DNA of 64,000 bases from Thermomucor indicae-seudaticae. Taxonomy: Eukaryota > Mucoromycota > Mucoromycetes > Mucorales > Lichtheimiaceae. A program made the translations under genes and the position numbers. The stretch lies in contig JSYX01000142.1 in NCBI GenBank assembly GCA_000787465.1, positions 1 through 64,000 of the forward strand, written 5' to 3'. Within the stretch, counting starts at the first letter, position 1. Each line of letters opens with the position of its first letter. Of this stretch, positions 1 to 12,749 are shown in pieces. Below the pieces are notes generated by a model. That model searched no databases, was not told the origin of the DNA, and worked only from the letters and a program-made list of their open reading frames with translations.

Positions 1-630
1 TCTAACCTCGTAACGACGCAAAGAAGGGATCAGAGCGGCGTGAATACTTCTTCAAAATTCAGTAGTTTCCGGAGTATAAAAAAAAGTGACTTGCTTTTTT
101 GTCTTATAAAAACGGCCCCAGACGCGCTTCTAAAATTTTTTTTCCTTCGAGGCAGGGTGCTTGCTTACGCTAACGGGACAACATACGATTAGGTGCAGCG
201 CTTTTATGTGTTGTATCCTAACTTCATTACCCGTAGGAAAGTCGGAGAAAAGCCGTAAGCGTCTGTGTAGGACGGCCTGCGAAGTGGGCGTTGGGGCACC
301 AGACAACATATTTCCATGTCCGCAATGCAGACGAAGGGTTTCCCTGATGCGTGGGCATGGATAGTGACAGGTCCCCGCTGGCGTCTGTCTGTTGCGTGCT
401 TTGGTGCGCACAGCTCTTAAGTTGGATGCGTAAGGTTGGTCAAATCCAACAACTGAATTCCGATTACACAGCGTCCTGCCTCTATCCACTTTTTTCCAAA
501 AAAGAAAATGATAAACAGCAGTGTCACCTTTCGTCGGAGGTGCGCGCCAAGCATAATAAAGCTTTTAGTTTTTCTGGAGTGCCTTTTTTTGTCGCGCTTT
601 TTGCCTTCCTTTGCTCATTAGTCTGCCAAA
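1..630. other. Intergenic left edge, no gene seen
   Basis: No open frame here has recognisable protein character, and overlapping frames on both strands are short. The last part is the presumed promoter and 5' leader of the kinase gene that starts at 631. A pyrimidine-rich stretch lies just before that ATG. Confidence 0.5.
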
Positions 631-2158
<1,528 letters not shown>

Positions 2159-2242
2159 AGAGAGCACAAAAGTAGAGAGACACATATACCCTCAAAAACT
2201 GTCTTCTTTTCTCTAACAAAACATGGTGCTTTTTCTCCTTTT

Positions 2243-5200
2243 TCAGATCTCATATTTCGCCATAACATCATCTAGCTTGAGTAACCATGCACTATAGTTG
2301 CTGTTTGGACTCTCGCCTTCGCCATCTGTCTCCCTTTTGATGTCATGAATGAGTCCCAGAATGACACGATATTCATCAAACGTAAAGCGCGGGCCGTTCT
2401 CGCTTATACTACGGATAATTCCCTTTGCAAAGCTGGAGTAAGCAATCTCTTTCGGCTGACAGGTGCTAAAAGATCCTCTCATTTTACCTCACTGCCAAGA
2501 TTCAACAACTGGTAATATTCGCGAGCGCGTTCCATCACGGCATTCTGCGAAGGTGGCACAAAGTTGCTTAAATTTTGCTGCAACGCGAGAATATTTCGCA
2601 TCATCTTGTGGACACCGTTCGCATTCATGCGCTTGATATATGTGGCTTCACTGATGAGTAAATGAACGATCAAAGCCGGTAAACCATCGAATGCAAACCT
2701 ACAGAATTAACCGGGGTCAAACAAAGCATCATCGGGCAAGAAAAATTGAGAGTGTAATATTACTTACATTTGATCTTTAGACGGCAAGGACGCAGTAATA
2801 CAATCATCCATCTCCATAAGCTCCGAATTGAGGGTAATAATATATGGATCAGGTTCGTAGGTTTCGTCTTCTAAGTAATAATTACCCTGGAAAGCAATGG
2901 TCAGATCGACCCTTTTCTCCTTTAGTCCATTGCTCTTTTCTTACCTCTCGGATAGCCATCTCCAGGTAATAGATGGTATGACATCGATTCTCCAGACGCA
3001 GCGTAAACAAACACGTCTCCGCCAGTTGCTGGTATGTAGTAAGCAAGGTGTCAAACCGCCTATTTTTTTTACCAACTCCATGAAATGGCTCCATTGATAC
3101 ATTTCGAGTACTTAAAACTTACTTGGAGGCTTCACCACGCAAAGGAAGCATGACTGATCCCGGATCTTCAGTATTAGATTCTCGCCGGTGATCATGAGAC
3201 CATCTTCTGGATTCTTGATTCTTCAAAGAAGTACACTAATTAGTGAGTAATCGATGGTATATATCCGCCTTGCTTGGTGTTACCTTCGTTGTGTCTGTAT
3301 CCTGTGTCAACTTGTCACCAGAATTTATTTGGTTCGTAGCAGTACCTTTGTTAGGTTGACTCGTCGTTCGAAGCTCCCAAATCTCCCGGACAAACCATTT
3401 CTACCTCGTCCACATATATTAGCCGCTTGTGCACGCAATTCTTCTAATGTTAGGAAAAAGTCATACCAGGCTGTGGTATAGTCTCCCAAGGGCGATGAAC
3501 CTTTTGGGCTCAAACATCAACTCTTCTGCTTCTAGCTGTTTTTCTCCTTTCAGCTTGAGCTCCATTGTTATTTCCTAAATAGCAGCAGCATCAGAAGGGC
3601 ATGATACGAGGGCAAGATACGCAGATGCTGCACCACACATACCGCTTGATTAAGCGCTTTCACAAATTCAAAGTCGGCTCGCTGGGCCATATCCTGTCAG
3701 ATCAATAGTACTTCTGCTTAATATTTGTTCCCTTACCGTATCGTCATTAAAGAATGGATTTTGTGCTAATAATGCAACAAGGCTTTCGTCTTGAGCCCAG
3801 TCGCCACTTGTACTAATATCCATTTCAGTCGTATTATCTTCCGTATTAGAAGAATCACTCCGAGCAACAGTCGCTTTACCACCAGCTCTAAGTATAAAGA
3901 ACGCTTTCGGCTTATTCTTGCTGTCATGTGATACTTACAATAAAAACGCTGATAACATTTTTCATAAAATTTGAGCAGTACGACTTCTATCATCCGAACG
4001 TATTCTTCTGTATGGAACGGCATCGCATGCATTGTCCGACATAGACTTTGTATGACGCTGATCAACGCAACGGCACTCTTATAGAAATATGTTAACAGAT
4101 CATTTATCGCCTTAGAGAGCTTTGTTAGAGCTATCATTACCTTGACGATGGGGTATTTTGAGTAATTTCTATAGTTGCGGTCATCCACAAATGCGTCCAT
4201 TCCTAATAAGCGCAATTAAAAAAGGATATGTTACTAAGAAAGAAAGGTTAACATTTACCGACGGTAGCATGATTTATCAGCTGCATAACCTTCTCTTCTA
4301 TACGAGGCAAGAATACATTGACAGCAAAGTCATCAAGGAAGCTCCCGAATCCTTCGGCGTTCTGATCATCACTTCGGTAGAGTTGGGGGAATGATTATGC
4401 ATTATCATCCCAGATGGCAGGCAGCTTATACTTACTAGCTTGGGAATACTTCGCGCAAGCGCTCCAAAAATGCCATGGTTGGCTTGAGGAGGACACTCAC
4501 ATTATATACGTCGGGCTTGACGAGAAGCTTATGCCCTTTTGACGCCATGTCACTCGCGTATCGATCAACAATACTCGAATGCAAAAGAGGGTCATGATGT
4601 TTTGATGCTGTCGCAGCATTGAATCCCGGCACTTGTTTTTTGAAAGCATTATAAAGTCGTTGCTGAACCTTCGTCTTATAAGTTTCGTCTAAATCCTTGT
4701 CCTCTGGGGTATCCGTGAATCGAAACAATTGCCTCGAATTAGTATTTTCCCGTGGATTTGAAAATACACTGGCGCCGTCATCCATGTTTTGTATTGTGGG
4801 AGGTGCTCGTTCCTGAGATGTAAGGTAACCTTCCAAGAGAGAGCGGATCTATTCATAATATAAGGTCAGAAAGAAGGTATATTCGGCAGCTGCATGTTCT
4901 CTTTTTGCACCCATACCTCGGATTGTATAGGCCGCCAAATCTCATGGAAGTGGTATATATTTAAGGCATCTCGTTTGTCTATTATGAGGGATATTTTCGT
5001 CATCTCTATAACCCGCAACACTCATATATACGGTAGCGATATACTTACCCTCAAGTTCCCGAGCCGCAATAAGCCGCTGCGTAGGCAGAAAATTATGTTA
5101 GTAAGATCAAATATCTAACTGGCCTTAGCTTCCATTACCTTTTCGATTCTGCGAGCACAAGTCTCGGTAAACCGGAAACCGCGTAGCACAGCCACCAGCT

Positions 5201-7166
5201 TCGAATAAAGAGTCCAAAGCAAGTCTTTCAAAACTTCGTTTTTCGAATCTTTATTGGCTTTGTCAATCGAATACATATCAGGCCCGTCCATGCCTTTCTC
5301 GTCAGAGTCCCTTGAACGCGTCTGGTTCATATTTCTATATTCTGTGAATTTAGTGGAACCTTTCCCGCCAATGTATGATCGATCCATCCGCACCTTTCTT
5401 CTACTTGTACAATCGTTTTATCCACGAGCCTATGAATTTCCAGGGGTAGTCGTTCGCGGATTGTCTGGACATAAACAGTTGGAATTTTTACAACGACGTG
5501 TATGCAGACGTTTCCTTACCTCCATTGCAGTAGGGATGTCCCCAAGAACCGCAAAAGCTTCCATAATTATTTCCATATAATAGTAAGAATCAGTTTCTGG
5601 ATTCTTTTCGGTGTCTTCTCTGAGAATATCATTTTCATCAACGGCAAACATGTCGTTTGCTTGCGCTTGGGTATCTGGATTCTAATTAGGATTTTGTGTC
5701 CAAAGTATATAGTTTCAAATAGTTTACCTGTCATTGTCTGGCTTTGCGAGTTCCCATTTCCAAAGCTTTTTTGAAAGTGAGGACTCTATCCAAGAGGGAA
5801 TCCGGCATTCCTCCATACTGTACCTTCTCGGTTTTATGGTGCATTCCGGTACTGATATTCGTTTTCTTGTGTCAGTCTTTGTAAACAGGAAGAATAATAA
5901 CATTGCTTTATTTAACTCACATGTTCGTTGATCAGGTACATATGCTGACCAAAGATTATCACAGTAAGCACTCTTTAAATAAAGATGATTGTGTAACTCT
6001 TCAATGAGCATGTCATGTAATGTCTATAAATGTGCCCAAACCAGTAAGTGAGCTAAACATGCATTTATATTAGTCCAATGGATAGTAACTTACATTTTTC
6101 ATGGCTGTCAAGGTTCTTCGAAGATCGTCTAATGCCCCGATCTGCTTCAACTCTTTACTGTTTACCGTTTTTAATGATTGGACAAGCAATCCGGCTGCAC
6201 CAAGGACGTGTTTATTCGACATCATCTTTTCAAGCTTTTCAGGTGTTGTTCGGATCTCGTCACTACGGAACAACGTTACTACTCCTAGGAAGCTCAGCAC
6301 CATCCTGACACAACCGCGAGCTTACATTGTTTCCAATATATTCAGCATTTCCTTGTGCTGCTGACTTTTGAACCACATATTAAGCAGGTCAGTTCGCTTC
6401 TCCAACAATTCGGCTTTGCATTTTCGTAGACTAGTTTTCATTTGCGCCACCCGTCGTTGTGAGTCTGCAAACAAACATCTTTACTTTTTCCTCGTCTTCC
6501 TCTCTCTCGCATTAAGGTCAATTCCGTACCATTGATATGCTGCAATACACCACCAAAGGTACCAATCGAATCGTTAAAGCCCTTGTAATAATCTGACGAG
6601 TCCTGCAATGAATTTCCCGTCTCCCATACTCATCAGACGAATTTCCAGCAAAACTAACCATCGACAATGGACTTCATCGCATTGTCAAGTTTTCTCAATA
6701 CTCGTTGGAACGTCTTGTAATCTTTGCCCTTGCCCACTGAGCTATCATCCATTAATGCAAGCGCGAGTGTAACAGGGTCGAACTTTACGCGCGTTATGTC
6801 AGCTGAAACCAGCACAACAGTATCTCAATCAGCCGGCGCTTCCTTACATCGTTCTCGAGCATAAAGTCCCACTGCTCGTGAATTTCCCTCAAAACGTCTG
6901 GATTGCGTAAGCAATCGTTCTTTCATTGTTGGAACATCTGCCTTGCTACCTTCAATGTCTCCGTCATCCTCAAAGTCCTTGTCGTCATATTCATTCTGTC
7001 TGCCATAATTTCTGCTATCTTGTTGCTCCAGAAATGGATTATACGTATCCATTTCTTGTCTATGTCTCCCCACTTCGCAATTGAAAGATGAGCTGTCGAA
7101 ACTGTTGAACAAGAACAAGCTCTGTGTCACTTATTTCGATTCCCGCACACCGTTTCTTGCAGCCAT
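2243..7166 (-). CDS. SEC8: Exocyst complex subunit Sec8 (EXOC4)
   Basis: Subunit of the octameric exocyst, which tethers post-Golgi secretory vesicles to the plasma membrane, in fungi mainly at growing tips. The gene is split into many short exons on the minus strand (roughly 15 introns, each about 50-70 nt). The diagnostic N-terminal block lies at 5900-6350: an RTTPEKLEKMMSNKH helix, then LLVQSLKTVNSKELKQIGAL, then DLRRTL, then LIEELHNHLYLKS, all in the order expected for Sec8. The C-terminal exons (4215 to 2243) are helical, as in the family. The likely start is ATG at 7166, with an intron soon after and acceptor near 7095. An in-frame ATG at about 7051 (MDTYNPFLEQ) is a possible alternative. 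The exon chain was not closed base by base. Confidence 0.92.
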
Positions 7167-7169
7167 GAT

Positions 7170-7763
7170 GCGAGCTTGAAAGTTCCTTGCCCACCCTACG
7201 GTCTTCGTTTTATGTACTTGCGTGATTTTAAACAGGATAACGAAATGCTATAGGAACTCTTTATAGCATTATTTTGTCTTCTCTAGATATACCAAACAAA
7301 AGTGGAGACCGTAAAATAAATGGGATCAAATCTGTGCGGTAATGCCTCCACGATAACTAATACAAAGTGTCTGTTTTTCCAACACTGGCAATGCAACGAT
7401 GTCCGAGCCAATCCCCAAAGTGTCTGTTAGCATGAGCTATGTCAGCAGCAGCATAAAGATCATACCTGTACGTAACCGCTACCGATGGCACCAGCTGGGC
7501 CATCGAGCACTTATGAAAAGGCGCACGTTAACTCGCATGTGCAGCGTTAGACTGATTACATAAGCAGCAAGAAGCCCTGACGTGCTGCTGTACCCAGACA
7601 GCCAGCACTGAAGTGCACTGAAGTTTTATCAAACGAGCGTTTGAAGTTTCATAGTCAAACTTGGATCACCCGTAGATATTATGTCACATTGTTTAGTGCT
7701 TAAAAAAGACATTCATGTGTTCTGATTATTTTGATGACGATGACCTGGTTGCAAAGAGGTGCA
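7170..7763. other. Intergenic between UFL1 and SEC8
   Basis: Nearly 600 bp between the 3' end of UFL1 and the start of SEC8, both on the minus strand. It must contain the SEC8 promoter. No open frame or RNA gene could be supported. A further small 3' exon of UFL1 is possible because the last UFL1 frame ends at a GGTTAG that could also be a splice donor. Confidence 0.4.
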
Positions 7764-10693
7764 CTAACCGCGAGAGTCCAGTATCTGTAACCCCATTTCT
7801 CGTACTTTTCTTATCAAGTCGGCATTGAACGATTCCGGCGTCTTGCGACTTCCCAGAATCATTGTCTGTGCATCAACAAGTGTTTGCACGTTATCAACGT
7901 CCGGTACTGTCGCTATCTGTTTCAAGATATGGGGTACGAATTTGCCAGACACATACAGCGGCAAGTGATACAGTGATTGGAAGTACAAGAGGCTTGTCAA
8001 ATGAAGAATGGATGGTGCGGACTCGTACTGGATATCTGTCCTTTTCAACTGCTCCGACAAGGACAGCTTTATCTGCTGTTTGGTTTTGCTACATACAATT
8101 ATGCATGATTTTCAGTGAATTTATAATAAACGATGCATATAATCCATCAATAGAAAGTCTAAAACTTACTCTTGGTGTGATTCGTCCAGGATATCCTGAA
8201 AGATTGGAGGCGGTGATTCGGTCAAGAATTTGACAAGTGGTCCAGCTTTCTATACGTAACGGCCACATTAAAGAAAAGCAAGATAAAGTTGGACAATGGA
8301 TGTCCATACCTTGCCATTGAAAGTGATTTCGTATAGCTCTGCCATGTCTTGTTGATGATCTTTTACAAACATGTCTATTACTGCTTTCTTTTTCTCTTCG
8401 CTGACCAGGCTAGGCTCCTGAATTTCTTTGGAAGTTAGTTGGAGTCCAAGGAGGAACGAATCTTGGTCTGTGGAATGCTCAAGCTCCCTCAACATAACCC
8501 AATGGTACAGCAGGTCACACCCAAAGTGGCGCACAAGGTATTTCTCAAGACTCTTTTTGGCGGATTCATCTATTAATAGACAGACATTCAGCTTTTCTCT
8601 ATTCAAATTAGGGAACGGTACAAAAGTCTTTACCTTGGAAAAGCATGATGCTTTTGTACGTCAAATAAGTCCGTCGCCCAATATCTGATAACAATGCCCG
8701 TTCCCGCTCGATTTGTTGCAAGCGCCAGTCATCATCTGTCGAAGAAGTCCGTGTTGAAGGCACATAAACCGAGCGGATAGCATTTTGGAGCCTTTCTATC
8801 ATTGGCCGGCGGATAACAGGAGCTGCCTGCGCCCCGAATGCGGCATCCAATCCAGTACCAACCAGGTAATCGCATATCTATACATGTTCTGACCCATTAT
8901 TACTACTCTCTTTGTCATCCCAGTAATTGTGCATACGTACTTCCTCATCCTCAAGGCGGATTTCTCGTTCTCCTTGTAGCCTTTTTTTGACTTTCGCGCT
9001 ATGTAATTTCTTCTCTTGCTGGATCGCTTGTATGGCGCGTTGTTCCAGAAAAGGTTGAGCCGACGCCACTAGAGACTGTAGAAATTCTGTCGTTGTGATG
9101 AAACGCGTGCCGAGTATGATAGGCTGCTTGTTTCGATCTGTGTTATCAGAAGATCCGGCTTGCTTTCTACGCCGCGGTCGTTGCGCATTCGCTTTCGTTT
9201 TCCTCGCTAACCTTGCGAAGATCATGTCTAAGACAGCCGCCGTGTCAGCAGAGGTAAACGTGGAAGGGACATGTCGCTTTATCCAAACGCCCATTATTAG
9301 CTTAGGATGTCTCACTCGGTCCTCGGTCAGATGTTTGCAAACTTACTGCCATGTCGGCCCATCCAGGGTCGGTGTCGATATGTTGTTCTACCTGTATCAA
9401 CATTCGGTCAAGTAAGGATTGGGTCATTGCGCAAGTGTCAAGCAAGAGAATATTCGGATGTTGTTTTGTTAAGAGATCCTTTGGATTGGCGTACGCATAA
9501 TGACGCTCTACCGTTTCGTATTCTAGAAACGAGACTCCGGTCAAGCCAGGGAAACACACAAGACGACGATCCATTAAGTTTCTGTCGTACCGATATAACC
9601 AGCGGCTTCCATAAGGGAAAATATCAATGACAGTTGATGCTCCCTGTAGGAATGTGGAATAAATACTGCCTTTTCACGACGACCTCGAAATATGCCTTGT
9701 ACCATATCTTTATCGATAATATCTTCCAAAATAACTATATACCAGAACATCAAAAGAGTCAGTGTTCAATATTCCCCTAACATCAATGTATTTTATATAT
9801 ATATATATATATATATTATATACCATAAAACAAGTCTTCTTGGGATTCTAGTGTGCGTCGCTGTAGTTTGTGTAATGACAGTGGCCTACAGACGAAAAGC
9901 AAAACTTAAGCTAGGCCATTTGACTGGCAGACCCAAAGAGGACCACTTACTCAGATGATTCATCAAGCGCTGATGATATTTGCTTCCGCAGATCATCTGT
10001 ATGTGTCTTTGTCAAAACTAGATCTGGCAATGCGGGGTACTTGATATATCGAGTATCCTTATCAACCAAACTATCAAGTATCTGCGTCACATCAGTTAGG
10101 AACAGAACTTTGTGAGTCGAGATTGACAGTTCGCTTGCTTGCCTCTCGTATGAAATTGTAAGGCAGACTCCAATGCTGTGTGAGTTGAACCATCGAAATC
10201 AAACCAGAAGCGTCCAGTTTGGACTGGAACTCCTCTTGCATGGAATCAATATACGATCTGCACATGATAAACTTGTGTCAAAAAGAAGGAAAATATTTGG
10301 CTGTTCTATGGTCTTTTATTTACTTGGACAGTAGTACATCATCCAGGATGGTCCAATTCTCTGTTGGAGCCAGCACGGACCATGCATGAATGATATCGTG
10401 TTGGTCAAGGTTCAGTTTGCTAGAAAGTTCACCAGCCGATACCCTTCCTAGACACACACCAAGTGTGTGCGTGCGTCAGCAGGGACCCTAGCTCGTGATG
10501 CCATTCAAAGATTAAGGAGATGTTAATTACCATGTGCGTCCATGCAAGCTTTGATGGCATCATGAACATAGTCGTCCGTCAAATAGGCAGATCGATCGAG
10601 GGTCTTTAGTACGCCTTTTAGGTACCCAAGCTCCAGACCCTGTTCGATCATTTGGACGAACAGATCTTGAAACACTGAAGCATCCATTGCCAT
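7764..10693 (-). CDS. UFL1: E3 UFM1-protein ligase 1 (UFL1)
   Basis: Ligase that transfers the ubiquitin-like modifier UFM1 to substrates such as ribosomal protein uL24 at the ER (known for animals and plants). The N-terminal exons at 10560-10690 and 10330-10440 follow the UFL1 winged-helix order: YLTDDYVHDAIKACMDAHG, then GRVSAGELSSKLNLDQHDII, then WTILDD. The middle carries a basic region with RRRKQ and a long charged helix (8880-9315). The C-terminal blocks include KYLVRHFGCDLLYHWVMLRE (8520-8590) and the near-diagnostic ILHLTSLLYFQS...GKFVPHIL (7900-8010). Start ATG at 10693 (MAMDASVFQ) was chosen because the codon upstream at 10711 is GTG. About ten introns; the exon chain was not closed fully. 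UFMylation is patchy in fungi, and no UFM1, UBA5 or UFC1 gene lies in this window. Confidence 0.87.
9794..9819. repeat. (TA)n microsatellite
   Basis: An uninterrupted TA dinucleotide tract of about 26 bp inside a non-coding (intron) part of UFL1. Likely polymorphic; no sign of function. Confidence 0.9.
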
Positions 10694-10931
10694 TTTGCCA
10701 ACCAGGGGCACGTTGACTTTTCGTTAAGGAGATTCGTTCTGTATGGGTCTCTGTGACTGTAGCGAATTGATTGAGAATGCAATAACATCCCTTTTTCTGG
10801 ATCGTTTTATATTTCATTCATTTCGTCCCAGTTTTGTGAAAAGGTCATTAAGCAAAGCCTTATATCCATCCCATTCATTCCTTGTATTCCCCGGTCCATT
10901 CTTTCGTTCTTTATTTATTTATTCGCAGTCC
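10694..10931. promoter_or_regulatory. Divergent UFL1/SHO1 promoter region
   Basis: Only 238 bp separate the UFL1 start codon on the minus strand from the SHO1 start codon on the plus strand, so both promoters must share or abut here. Pyrimidine-rich tracts precede the SHO1 ATG. No defined TATA box or operator was identified. Confidence 0.5.
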
Positions 10932-12100
10932 ATGTCGTCGTCTACGTTTGTACTAAGTCGTTTGACCGAGAATCGATTCCTTCTCGCAACGAGTCTTGTT
11001 GCCGCCGTAAGCTCGCTTGCCCTTTGCCCTGCTATCATCGAGCCCACTAATAAAGACAATCTAGTGTGGCTGGGTTATTGCTTTTGCTGGCGGGTGTGCG
11101 CTCCAAGCTTTATACGGTGCCTGGTGGGTTGTGATCTATCAAGCGCTGTTGATCATTGGATGCCTACTGGTTTTCACGTCCGATACTTTGCCACAATACC
11201 GATTCGTGGTAGGACGGGAGTATGCTATATTATTGGAACATGATGGTTCTTACTGACGGCTTGGAATGAAAAAAGCTGCTGACATTTTTAGCCGCCAGTA
11301 TTCCCTTACTGACCATTCAGGTGGACTATGTCATTCAATATATCAAGCCCTCTATACCTCGTGATCCTGCCAACGCCTACGCAGCTGGTTATATTATCCT
11401 CATCATAGTACAGGTAAAAAAACATGGGATCCAGCAAAGGGGTGAAGAGAAGAAGAACATGTTGTGTTAACAGAAGAACAAACAAAGTACGTGTGGGTGA
11501 TCACCTTTGGTAGTGACCCGGATAGCTATCTGGGCCAGTTTGTGTGCTCGAGTTTACATCGGCCCCAGCCCCAAAATCATGAGCAAGACAATTATTTGCA
11601 GCAACCGACGGATTATATGGCACATGAGAAGCATTTGGATGATGCAACGATCACCAACGATAAGAGACTCGTGGATGCTGCGACTATTACCGTACCGATT
11701 GAACCCAGTACAGATTATCGAGAGAAAGTCGAGGCGTTGCATTCTTGTAAGCAGACCATTCCGGAGCCTCTTTTTCTCAATTTCCTAAACCAGTAACTAA
11801 ATCTTTCGTACAATAGACAAGGCGAACCCTGAAGATCCAAACGAGCTTAGTTTTGAAAAGGGAGAGATATTACATGTCGTGGACCGGAAAGGCAACTGGT
11901 GGCAAGCACGTAAAGCCAACGGTGAGATTGGCATCATTCCGAGCAATTATGTAAGTCAAATGGTCGGATTTTCTACGGAATCCATATCATTCGACTTAGT
12001 AGCCTCTCCAGTTTACATCATCCCCAAACGCGCCCTGATCATCCATCTCCACCCAGATAGAGGGTATACCCCGCGCGGGCTCACGGGTTCTTACCCTTAA
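10932..12100 (+). CDS. SHO1: Sho1-type osmosensor, four-TM SH3 protein
   Basis: Plasma-membrane adaptor upstream of the HOG MAP kinase cascade; its SH3 domain recruits Pbs2-type MAPKKs. Exon 1 (10932-11006) and exon 2 (11065-11208) encode hydrophobic segments; the next exon begins at 11275 after an AAAAAG acceptor and gives [15 protein letters not shown], another membrane segment. A cytoplasmic linker (11490-11750) leads to a C-terminal SH3 domain: [33 protein letters not shown], then GIIPSNY at the very end, matching the Sho1 SH3 closely. The last residues are uncertain: the frame reads through to a stop at 12100, but a GTAAGT right after PSNY could start a final intron. Confidence 0.88.
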
Positions 12101-12365
12101 CGTTGGACTGTACTGGAATTCCTCTTTAATGATGATGATGACGATGATAATAATAATACATGATTTAAGCAAAGGAAAAAGAAAAGAGTCATAGCAAGGT
12201 TTGTAGTTTCCTGGGAGAAGCTACGATGGTATAATGACGTGATAAAGAAAGAAGTGGGTATCCAAAAGCTATGAACACATGAGAGACAGATAGAAAGAGA
12301 TAGCGAGAACGCCAAAGAAGTTTTTACAAGGGAAATATGGCAATAGATGGATGGAGAGAGAGCAC
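12101..12365. other. 3' intergenic region
   Basis: Low-complexity GAT/AAT repeats near 12130-12160 and purine-rich sequence, probably 3' untranslated sequence of the converging SHO1 and small hypothetical gene. No gene seen. Confidence 0.4.
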
Positions 12366-12647
12366 TTAGCAAGCCATGGAGGATGAGGAAGTTGATGGTT
12401 GTGGCCAAGGACACGATTCATTGGAGTTACAGGTGGTAGGTAAGGAGAGTTGTTCGTCGTTACCGATGAATTCTGGAAAGGAAACGTAGGTCTTCTCGAA
12501 TAATGTTAGACTGGCGTTCGCAGATTCTGTCAAGGCTTGAGGACACAATCGATTATCCTTGGAGGAGGAGTGATGGTTTGAATCGAATGCGTGGGCGAGA
12601 GACTGAAGCCATTGAAGGGCAACGTTGCGGAGTGTGTGTTGTTGCAT
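12366..12647 (-). CDS. Small hypothetical protein, 93 residues
   Basis: Single-exon frame starting MQQHTLRNVALQWLQSLAHAF and ending in a Ser-rich tail with PSTSSSSMAC. No family is recognised. It is reported because the frame is intact and lies 91 nt downstream of a good TATA box in the correct orientation. Residue composition (Leu/Asn/Ser-rich amphipathic start) is compatible with a real small protein. It could also be a chance frame inside a transcript leader. Confidence 0.4.
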   Translation of the reverse strand: MQQHTLRNVALQWLQSLAHAFDSNHHSSSKDNRLCPQALTESANASLTLFEKTYVSFPEFIGNDEQLSLPTTCNSNESCPWPQPSTSSSSMAC

Positions 12648-12737
12648 GATCGAGAACGTTGAGTGCGATCGGCACCTTTTGTGTATATTTGTATTATGAA
12701 GAGAAAGAAGGAAAGAGTGGTAGGGCACAACTTTTTG

Positions 12738-12746
12738 CTTTTATAG
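12738..12746 (-). promoter_or_regulatory. TATA box of the small hypothetical gene
   Basis: The minus strand reads CTATAAAAG here, followed after 91 nt by the ATG at 12647. Confidence 0.5.
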
Positions 12747-12749
12747 TTC

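Noticed and set aside
9794..9819. TA repeat as a replication origin or promoter
   Set aside because: It is a plain dinucleotide microsatellite within an intron; nothing else supports an origin or TATA function.
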